A DNA stretch of 64,000 bases. Origin: CBIHON01 sp966211965 (GTDB lineage Bacteria; Pseudomonadota; Gammaproteobacteria; Burkholderiales; Burkholderiaceae_D). The translations under genes and the position numbers were made by a program. Location: the NCBI GenBank assembly GCA_966211965.1, contig CBIHON010000013.1, forward strand, positions 1 through 64,000, given 5' to 3'. The notes under the pieces were generated by a model. The model saw nothing but the letters and a program-made list of their open reading frames with translations, ran no database searches and was not told the origin of the DNA. Shown one piece after another: positions 57,881 through 64,000 of this stretch. How positions within the stretch are numbered: the first letter of the stretch is position 1; each line of letters begins with the position of its first letter.

Positions 57881-57894
57881 TTGATATACATCAA
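57881..57894 (-). promoter_or_regulatory. Perfect FNR box upstream of cheBR
   Basis: TTGATATACATCAA matches the FNR consensus exactly. Read leftward as a class II site, a -10 of TAGCAT (four of six) falls at 57853-57858 and the transcript starts near 57846, giving a leader of about 243 nt before cheBR. The rightward direction has no -10. The downstream gene on the right (LysR) is convergent to it. Confidence 0.7.
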
Positions 57895-58031
57895 GGTTCC
57901 CGCAGGCGAATCAAACCTTCCTGGGCAAGACCGGCCACCGTCGCCCCTTTCTCATGGTGGACGTTAGCAAAACTCAAATCGCGACCGCTCGAAGCATTCG
58001 GACTTTCGAACCAACGAGCATGACAGAGGCA

Positions 58032-59006
58032 TCAAAATTTCGCCGCCAACAAGGGCATCTTTGCAGCGGACGCCTTGGCTTGCTCGATCTGCGTTTCGAC
58101 TTCCTGACAGCGCGGTCCGGAGAATTCCGCCAGCAAAGCATCGAGAAACACCCGCGTGCGGGCCGGCATCAAGCGGCGTCCGGGGAACACGGCCCAAGCC
58201 GTGGCCGTCGGCAAGCGCCAATCCGCCAGCACCTGGACCAGCTCGCCGCTACGCAGATATGGTTCGGCAAAATGATCCGACAGTATGGTGATGCCGGCGC
58301 CCGAAATGGCCAGCCGGACCAGCAGCGCGGGTGAATTCGCGGTCGCGCGGCCAGGCGGCGTACCTTCCCAGCGCATTTCACCGCGCTGGAGCAACCACGG
58401 CACCGGTTCGCCACTGCGTGCCAACAAGCGCAAGGCATCGTGTTCCATCAAGGCTTCCGGTTCGGACGGCACGCCGCGGCGCGCCAAGTATCCAGGAGAG
58501 GCATACAAGCCCACCGAAAATACGGCCAGGCGCCTGGCTGCCAGCGAGGCGTCGTCCGGCAAGTCGCCCATGCGGATCGCCAGGTCGAAATTTTCACCGA
58601 TCAAATCGACCCTGCGTGGCGACAGGTCCAGTTCCAAGGAAATTGCCGGGTGCTTGGCAATGAAATCCGCAAGCAGCGGCGCCAGGACATCGGTAGCAAA
58701 ATCGCCCGGCATCGACACCCGTAAACGCCCGCTGGGTTCGGCTTGGCGGTGCTGAGTGAGCGCCAAGGTGGCTTCGACTTCGGCGCTCACCTGATGGGCA
58801 TGAGAGAGCACAGCGTTGCCGAAATCGGTGACGGTGAGTTTGCGCGTGGTGCGCAGCAACAGCCGTTCCCCCAATTGCGACTCAAGGGCGGCCATGCGCC
58901 TTGAAAGGGTCGACTTCGGCATTCCCAGACGTTCGGCCGCGCGGCTGAAACTGCCCTCGCCCACCACCTTGGCAAACAGCAAAAGATCATTCGGCTCCAA
59001 GTTCAT
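58032..59006 (-). CDS. LysR-family regulator next to azoR
   Basis: A 324-aa LysR protein. The N-terminal winged HTH reads LLLFAKVVGEGSFSRAAERLGMPKSTLSRRMAALESQLGERLLLRTTR, and the C-terminal effector domain (about 90-300) follows. The C-terminus has an unusual extension (SGPRCQEVETQIEQAKASAAKM). It is divergent from azoR with a 114-bp shared gap, the usual arrangement for a LysR activator of the azoR-pirin-doxX genes, which are commonly induced by quinones or electrophiles. Confidence 0.88.
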   Translation of the reverse strand: MNLEPNDLLLFAKVVGEGSFSRAAERLGMPKSTLSRRMAALESQLGERLLLRTTRKLTVTDFGNAVLSHAHQVSAEVEATLALTQHRQAEPSGRLRVSMPGDFATDVLAPLLADFIAKHPAISLELDLSPRRVDLIGENFDLAIRMGDLPDDASLAARRLAVFSVGLYASPGYLARRGVPSEPEALMEHDALRLLARSGEPVPWLLQRGEMRWEGTPPGRATANSPALLVRLAISGAGITILSDHFAEPYLRSGELVQVLADWRLPTATAWAVFPGRRLMPARTRVFLDALLAEFSGPRCQEVETQIEQAKASAAKMPLLAAKF

Positions 59007-59120
59007 GGCCCTCTACTTTCCCATCAATGGAACAATCATATCCATTTTAACGCCTTCCTCATCGAATTTGGAACATATAAAGTAACTCCATCGCAAGCCC
59101 ACAACCGAAAGGAAGACCTC

Positions 59121-59723
59121 ATGAAGATCCTGCAAATCAACTCCAGTGCCCGCACAGAAGGTTCCCATTCCACCCGGCTGGCCAACGCTCTTGTCGAGCG
59201 CCTGCGCACTGCGGAACCGCAGGCAGAACTGACCATCCGCGACCTCGGCCGCACGCCGCACCCGATGCTCGATGAAGCGGCGCTGCAGGCCTTGTTCACT
59301 CCTGCCGGGCAACGCACGCCCGAACAAGCGGCACGGGTTGCACTGGACGACGCGCTGATCGCCGAAATCCAGGCAGCCGACGTCGTGGTGTTCGGCGTAC
59401 CGATGTATAACTTTGGTGTTCCTGCCCAATTGAAAAACTGGATCGATGCAATCTCGCGCGCCCAGGTGACTTTCCGCTACACCGCGACAGGTCCGGAAGG
59501 CCTGCTAAAGGGCAAGAAGGTGTATGTTGCGCTGACCCGAGGCGGCTTGTATCGCAACACGCCGAATGACACGCAGACGCCCTACTTGCGAACCTTCTTC
59601 GGTTTCCTCGGCATGGACGATGTGCAATTCGTGTATGCGGAAGGCTTGGCGATGGGGACGGAAGCGGAACAAAATGCGCTGGCCTCGGCCTACAGCCAGA
59701 TTGAAGAAGCACTGCCGGCCTGA
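59121..59723 (+). CDS. azoR: FMN-dependent NADH-azoreductase AzoR
   Basis: A 200-aa flavodoxin-like NAD(P)H quinone/azo reductase. FMN-binding starts with LQINSSARTEGSHSTRLA; other signatures are FGVPMYNFGVPAQLKNWIDAISRAQVTFRYTATGPEGLLKGKKVYVALTRGG and LRTFFGFLGMDDVQFVYAEGLAMG. It reduces quinones and azo compounds with NADH. AAAGGAAGA precedes the start. It is the first of azoR-pirin-doxX. Confidence 0.93.
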   Translation: MKILQINSSARTEGSHSTRLANALVERLRTAEPQAELTIRDLGRTPHPMLDEAALQALFTPAGQRTPEQAARVALDDALIAEIQAADVVVFGVPMYNFGVPAQLKNWIDAISRAQVTFRYTATGPEGLLKGKKVYVALTRGGLYRNTPNDTQTPYLRTFFGFLGMDDVQFVYAEGLAMGTEAEQNALASAYSQIEEALPA

Positions 59724-59754
59724 GCATCCGAATGACTGCAATAAGGAATTCATC

Positions 59755-60636
59755 ATGACACTGAACACTGACGTCTTGGCGCTAAGGCCTGACCTGGTCA
59801 CACGGCCGCGCACGGTGGAACAACTGGTGGCCGGACAAGCCACCTCCGACGGCGCCGGCGTCAAGCTGACGCGCGTCTTGACCCAGGCTTTGCAACGCCG
59901 GCTCGACCCTTATCTGATGCTCGATGCATTCGGCACCGACAACCCGGACGATTACATCGGCGGTTTCCCCGACCATCCGCACCGCGGCTTTGAAACGGTG
60001 ACCTACATGTTGACCGGCCGCATGCGCCACCGTGACAGCGCCGGCCATGAAGGCCTGTTGCAACACGGCGGCGTGCAGTGGATGACGGCGGGACGAGGCG
60101 TGATCCACTCTGAATTGCCGGAACAGGTAGAAGGACGGATGGAAGGCTTTCAACTCTGGCTGAACCTGGCCGCGAAAGACAAAATGCGCTCGCCGTGGTA
60201 TCGCGATATCCAAAGCGCAGAGATTCCGGAGTTCACCACGCCCGAGGGCGCAACAGTACGTGTGATCGCCGGCGCGAGCCATGGCATCGCGGGCGCAATG
60301 CAGCGCGAAACCACACAGCCGCTCTATCTCGACCTGCATCTCGCTTCGGGAACGCGCTTCGTCCAGGCGCTGGCGCCGGAATTCAACGCCTTTGTCTACG
60401 TCTACCGCGGCGCATTGCAGATCGGTGACCGGCAGGTACCGCAACAGCGCATGGCGATCTTGAAAAACGAGGGCGACGGCATCATGCTGCACGCGGATGC
60501 GCCGGCACGCGCACTGCTGATTGCGGGCCGTCCGCTCGGGGAGCCGATCGTGCAATATGGCCCATTCGTGATGAATACGCAGGCGGAGATCTTCCAGGCC
60601 ATCAATGACTTCCAGCAGGGGCGGCTTGCCGAGTAA
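59755..60636 (+). CDS. Pirin family protein
   Basis: A 293-aa bicupin of the pirin family. The metal site is in FPDHPHRGFETVTYMLTG (His-x-His and Glu) and QHGGVQWMTAGRGVIHSE. The C-terminal cupin has FVYVYRGALQIGD. Some pirins are quercetin 2,3-dioxygenases; others are regulators. AAGGAA precedes the ATG at 59755, 31 bp after azoR. Co-expression with azoR and doxX suggests a redox or quinone stress role. Confidence 0.9.
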   Translation: MTLNTDVLALRPDLVTRPRTVEQLVAGQATSDGAGVKLTRVLTQALQRRLDPYLMLDAFGTDNPDDYIGGFPDHPHRGFETVTYMLTGRMRHRDSAGHEGLLQHGGVQWMTAGRGVIHSELPEQVEGRMEGFQLWLNLAAKDKMRSPWYRDIQSAEIPEFTTPEGATVRVIAGASHGIAGAMQRETTQPLYLDLHLASGTRFVQALAPEFNAFVYVYRGALQIGDRQVPQQRMAILKNEGDGIMLHADAPARALLIAGRPLGEPIVQYGPFVMNTQAEIFQAINDFQQGRLAE

Positions 60637-60693
60637 AGCGGCGCGATCTGATCAAGCGCATCAATCAACAACTTTCAAGAGGGAGCATGACTC

Positions 60694-61101
60694 ATGAACG
60701 CATTACATCGTTATGGCCCATTGGCCGGCCGCATCCTGATTGCGCTGATTTTCATCTTGTCGGGTTTTTCAAAAATCGGCGGCTTCGACGGCACGGCAGG
60801 CTACATTGCCAGCAAGGGCCTGCCTTTGCCGCAGCTCGCCGCCGTCGGCGCGATCATCGTCGAGCTGGGCGGCGGCATCCTGCTGGTGCTCGGATTGAAG
60901 GCGCGCTGGGCCGCAGCGGCAATGTTGGTGTTTACGGCACTGGCCGCATTCCTGTTCCATAATTTTTGGGCCATGCCGCCGGACCAGGCGCAAAACCAGA
61001 TGATCCATTTCATGAAGAACATTTCAATGATCGGCGGTTTGCTGTATGTGGTGATCCATGGCAGCGGTCCGCTCAGCCTGGAACGGACCACCCCCGAATA
61101 A
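60694..61101 (+). CDS. DoxX family membrane protein
   Basis: A 135-aa protein with four hydrophobic segments. The family pattern is YGPLAGRILIALIFILSGFSKIGGFDGTAGYIASKGLPLPQLAAVGAIIVELGGGILLVLGLKARWAAAAM, ending in a fourth helix near YVVIHGSGPLSL. DoxX proteins are linked to quinone or thiol redox stress in the membrane. GAGGG precedes the start. It is 57 bp after the pirin gene and ends the operon; no clear terminator follows. Confidence 0.9.
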   Translation: MNALHRYGPLAGRILIALIFILSGFSKIGGFDGTAGYIASKGLPLPQLAAVGAIIVELGGGILLVLGLKARWAAAAMLVFTALAAFLFHNFWAMPPDQAQNQMIHFMKNISMIGGLLYVVIHGSGPLSLERTTPE

Positions 61102-61257
61102 GGCGCCGCCTGTCCATCGATTGAATTGATCGGCAGGCCGACATCACCGTCCCGTCGATCGCCCAAGTTCAATGCGCCGATACCAAGATCGACTGCCCCA
61201 GACCCTTCTCTAAAGTTTTTCAAAAAAAATTTAACCCCGCTGCCGGCACCTCTTCGT

Positions 61258-61283
61258 TTAATGAGATGTGACATCTCAATTAA
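61258..61283. promoter_or_regulatory. Inverted repeat directly before the small-ORF ribosome site
   Basis: GAGATG (61263-61268) and CATCTC (61272-61277) pair perfectly around TGA; TTAAT and ATTAA extend it with one bulged A. It ends 1 bp before the GGAGG ribosome site. It could be an operator or an RNA hairpin that governs translation. Confidence 0.45.
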
Positions 61284-61294
61284 CGGAGGAAAAC

Positions 61295-61468
61295 GTGAAC
61301 CAACGGATTGCAGCACCCCTCGCCCGGCTGTCGAGCGGCATGGCATCGATGGCCGGCGCAGGGCGGCCCGGCTCGCCCGGCGGGATCAATCAGAATAGCG
61401 GCGAGCGCTCGAACATCGAGCGTCATCAAAAGGCCGTCCGGACTTGCCTTGGGGGTGGACGGCCATGA
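61295..61468 (+). CDS. Small ORF (57 aa) coupled to the macroglobulin gene
   Basis: It starts at GTG, with GGAGG five bases upstream, and its stop overlaps the next ATG as ATGA, so translation is coupled. The protein is basic and Gly/Arg/Ser-rich (PLARLSSGMASMAGAGRPGS, then a basic C-terminal stretch with one Cys), with no signal peptide or membrane segment. I do not recognise it. The strong ribosome site and coupling suggest it is really translated, possibly only as a leader for the downstream gene. Confidence 0.6.
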   Translation: MNQRIAAPLARLSSGMASMAGAGRPGSPGGINQNSGERSNIERHQKAVRTCLGGGRP

Positions 61469-64000
61469 AACAGCCCAGCATCATTCTCCTCGCCCTATTC
61501 GCCGGTGCCTGCCATTCCGGCTTCCTGCCGGAACAGGCAGCCAAAAATCCGCTGCACCCTCAAGAACAAGCAACCCTCGTCGTACCGGAACCGGATGCCA
61601 ATGCCGGTTCGTCCGGCAGCAGCGAGAGCGGCGGCGACAGCGCGCAAGCGCCGGTGAAAAAAACGGTCCTGCCGCCAGTGCCTGCGGAACCCGCCCCCGC
61701 CCCTTCGCCACGCGACGATACGGTGCGCAGCAAGGAACTGCCAAAGCTTATCTCCAGCCATTTCGACGGCAACGTCGGCCGCCGTCTGTACATCCAGATC
61801 GACAAGCCGCTCTACAAGCCCGGCGAAACCATCTGGTTCAAAACCTGGGATCTGAAGGCACGCTCGTTCGCCGGCGCCGACATCGGCCAGACCATGGTCG
61901 AATTGATATCGCCGAAGGGCGCGACGGTACTCAAGAAGAGGCTGCGCGTCACCGGCGGAGGCGCAAGCAACGACTTCGAGCTTCCCTCCGAAGTGCAAGG
62001 CGGCGAATACACCCTGCGCGCCATCGCCGGCGACGGCCAGCAAGCCGAGCGCACCGTCATCGTGTCGGCCTATGAAGCGCCGCGCATGAAGAAAAAACTT
62101 GAATTCGTGAAGAAGGCGTACGGCGCCGGCGACCATGTCAGCGCCACCGTCGAGCTGAAACGTCCAACCGGCGAGGCGCTAGGCAGCAAGACATTGACCG
62201 CCATGATCACCGTCGACGGCGTCGAACTGCCGCGCGTAAAAGCCGTCACCAACGCCGATGGCGGTGCACTCGTGAAATTCGATTTGCCGGCCGCCATCGA
62301 GTCCGGCAATGGCTTGCTGACGATCCTGATAGAAGACGGCGGCATCACCGAGTCGATTTCCAGATCGATCCCGATCGTACAAAAGAAACTCTCGCTTGCC
62401 TTCTTCCCGGAAGGCGGCAAGATGGTCGCAGGCTTGCCGGCGCGCCTCTATTTCGAAGCCAAAACCATGCTGGGCAAACCGGCCGACCTCGAGGGCCGGC
62501 TGGTAGACGATCTCGGCAATGCGGTCGCCAAATTCAGCACCTATAAAAACGGCTTGGGCCGCATCGAGTTCACGCCCGCCACCGGACGCAGCTACAAGGC
62601 CGAGATCAGCCGTCCCAGCAGCGTGACGGAAAAATACGCACTGCCGCTGGCCGAGGAAAAAGGCTGCGTGCTGCGCAGCTATGACGATTTCGACGGCCAG
62701 GAGAAAGCGCTGCGGGTCGGCGTGCAATGCAGCGAAAAGCAAAAGGTCGTGGTCGCCGCAACAGTGCGCGAGAATGTGCTGGACGTCGGCAGCATCGAGG
62801 CCGGCAGCGACGCGTCTGCGGTGATCTACCTGAGTGCGAAAGACCCGGCAATCCAACGCGCCGCCGGCGTCGCCCGCGTTACCGTCTTCGACCGGGATTT
62901 GAACCCCTTGGCCGAACGCCTGGTGTTCCGCAACCGCCGCGCGCGGCTGGACGTGAAGGTCGAGCACGACAAGAAAACCTATGCGCCGCGCGGCCAGGTT
63001 GCGCTCACGCTCACCACCAGGGACGCAGCGGGAAAAGCGGTGCCCGCCGAACTGGCGTTATCGGTGGTGGATGACACCGTGATCTCCTTCGCCGACGACA
63101 AGAGCGGCCATCTGCTGTCGAAACTGCTGCTGGAGTCGGAGTTGCCAGGCAAGATCGAGGAACCCAATTTCTACACCGACCTCACCGAATCAAAGAGCGC
63201 GCTGGCGCTGGACTTGCTGATGGGCGCGCGCGGCTACCGGCGCTTCGACTGGCAACCGGTACTGCGGCCGCAGCCGGTTCCCAGCGCAAGCATCGCAGCC
63301 GTCGGCATGGTCGATGCAGGCCGGCCGGCGGCAGCGGCGCGGCGTCTTCTGGAAAAGCGCGAGATGCCGCCGCCTGCTCCAATGGCCGTACCCGCTCCCG
63401 CACCCGCGGCGGCGGCGCCGATGAAGCCGCAGGCGATTGCCGCCGGTCCGGCACCGCTCGCCGATTTCAGGCAAATCGCCCCACGGCGCGAAGCTGCGCA
63501 AGGCCGCATTGCTGCAGGAAATGTCGCGCCGGCCGAGGCCGCCGCTGCGGCGACGCCACGCGGGATTGCCGTGAACGAAATCGCCGCCGACAAGGACTTT
63601 GCAGCCGCAGCCGGGAAGATGAAGACGCCGCTGGCCCGGGAGCATGGCTGGGCGCCGGTTCGCGTGTTTCCTGTGCCTGCCTTTGACGCCGCTTATGCCG
63701 GGCCGCGCGACGACTATCGAGAGACCGTGTTCTGGGCGCCCTCGGTGCAGACCGACAGCAAGGGCAAGGCGAGCGTGAAGTTCGTACTGTCGGACGCCGT
63801 GACTTCTTTCCGCGTGTTCTCCGAAGGCGTGGGCGGCGGTGCGATCGGGCGTGACGAAACTGTTTTCAAGTCGTCGCTGCCGTTCTCGCTATCCGCCAAG
63901 CTGCCGCTCGAAGTCTCGGCCGGCGATCAGCCGCTGATTCCGGTCACGCTCACCAACGATGGCGAACAGGCGCTGGACGTCGCGCTCGATGCCGACTTCG
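61465..64000 (+). CDS. Alpha-2-macroglobulin-like lipoprotein, 5' part (runs off the end)
   Basis: 845 codons are visible; the gene continues beyond the window. A lipoprotein signal ends LFAGAC (Cys16) and a Ser/Pro-rich linker (about 20-90) follows. The first macroglobulin domain is RRLYIQIDKPLYKPGETIWFKTW (about 112-134), then MG-type beta domains. An Ala/Pro-rich low-complexity stretch is at about residues 632-720, and FWAPSVQTDSKGKASVKFVLSDAVTSFRVF begins the region before the thioester part. Bacterial homologues in the periplasm trap proteases; the bait and thioester (CLEQ-type) regions are not in the window, so activity cannot be judged. Confidence 0.88.
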   Translation, partial: MKQPSIILLALFAGACHSGFLPEQAAKNPLHPQEQATLVVPEPDANAGSSGSSESGGDSAQAPVKKTVLPPVPAEPAPAPSPRDDTVRSKELPKLISSHFDGNVGRRLYIQIDKPLYKPGETIWFKTWDLKARSFAGADIGQTMVELISPKGATVLKKRLRVTGGGASNDFELPSEVQGGEYTLRAIAGDGQQAERTVIVSAYEAPRMKKKLEFVKKAYGAGDHVSATVELKRPTGEALGSKTLTAMITVDGVELPRVKAVTNADGGALVKFDLPAAIESGNGLLTILIEDGGITESISRSIPIVQKKLSLAFFPEGGKMVAGLPARLYFEAKTMLGKPADLEGRLVDDLGNAVAKFSTYKNGLGRIEFTPATGRSYKAEISRPSSVTEKYALPLAEEKGCVLRSYDDFDGQEKALRVGVQCSEKQKVVVAATVRENVLDVGSIEAGSDASAVIYLSAKDPAIQRAAGVARVTVFDRDLNPLAERLVFRNRRARLDVKVEHDKKTYAPRGQVALTLTTRDAAGKAVPAELALSVVDDTVISFADDKSGHLLSKLLLESELPGKIEEPNFYTDLTESKSALALDLLMGARGYRRFDWQPVLRPQPVPSASIAAVGMVDAGRPAAAARRLLEKREMPPPAPMAVPAPAPAAAAPMKPQAIAAGPAPLADFRQIAPRREAAQGRIAAGNVAPAEAAAAATPRGIAVNEIAADKDFAAAAGKMKTPLAREHGWAPVRVFPVPAFDAAYAGPRDDYRETVFWAPSVQTDSKGKASVKFVLSDAVTSFRVFSEGVGGGAIGRDETVFKSSLPFSLSAKLPLEVSAGDQPLIPVTLTNDGEQALDVALDADF

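Noticed and set aside
1..64000. CRISPR arrays, prophage, tRNA or rRNA genes
   Set aside because: No regularly spaced repeats, phage genes, cloverleaf-like tRNA sequences or rRNA segments were seen.

Overview
The window looks like chromosomal DNA of a betaproteobacterium, most likely family Oxalobacteraceae (Herminiimonas/Collimonas-like). This is inferred from gene content (bamD-rluD-pgeF-phaC-phaR order, class I PHA synthesis, an MSHA-type type IV pilus locus) and protein style, not from a marker gene. There is no rRNA, tRNA, CRISPR array, phage or intact insertion sequence.

Layout. 1-3.1 kb: a small unknown ORF, a tandem-fused Asp/Glu racemase and a HypT-like LysR regulator. 3.1-8.7 kb: phaR, phaC, a small membrane protein, pgeF, rluD and bamD. 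8.7-13.1 kb: housekeeping genes (yaaA, a PIN protein, methionine aminotransferase), a degenerate HD-GYP protein and a glutathione transferase. 13.2-41.5 kb: one very long leftward MSHA pilus locus, read as mshE-G-F, two pilins, an unknown gene, an O-GlcNAc-transferase/methyltransferase fusion, mshC-D-O-P-Q, then a second mshQ-C-D-O-P, then mshI-(pilN-like)-J-K-L-M-N. The minor-pilin/adhesin cassette is therefore present twice. 41.5-47.7 kb: acyl-CoA metabolism (enoyl-CoA hydratase, histidine phosphatase, a broken phosphotransferase gene, GST, MaoC dehydratase, two acyl-CoA dehydrogenases). 47.9-50.1 kb: phaB, a small lipoprotein, an HTH protein and the phasin phaP. 50.2-57.9 kb: a DsrE-like periplasmic protein, FNR, a PAS protein, and a CheB/CheR-PAS hybrid, sensor kinase and response regulator operon. 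58.0-61.1 kb: LysR with divergent azoR-pirin-doxX. 61.3-64 kb: a new small ORF coupled to an alpha-2-macroglobulin-like lipoprotein gene that runs off the end.

Functional links. PHA polymerisation (phaC), reduction (phaB), granule coating (phaP) and repression (phaR) are split across both sides of the pilus locus. The pilus ATPase MshE carries two cyclic-di-GMP-binding MshEN motifs, and an HD-GYP protein with a lost HD pair lies just beyond the locus. FNR is encoded at 51 kb, and two perfect FNR-type boxes lie within 7 kb: one between phaB and the DsrE-like gene, one upstream of the CheB/CheR operon.

The most unusual non-coding signal is a set of palindromic elements. One 106-121 bp family has three copies (19805, 41647, 44657) with paired compensatory changes in the arms. 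Two of these copies supply the stop codon of the adjacent gene. Other inverted-repeat elements (2016-2148, 52748-52868) sit at the ends of leftward genes in the same way, and a 267 bp imperfect palindrome carries one copy near its centre.
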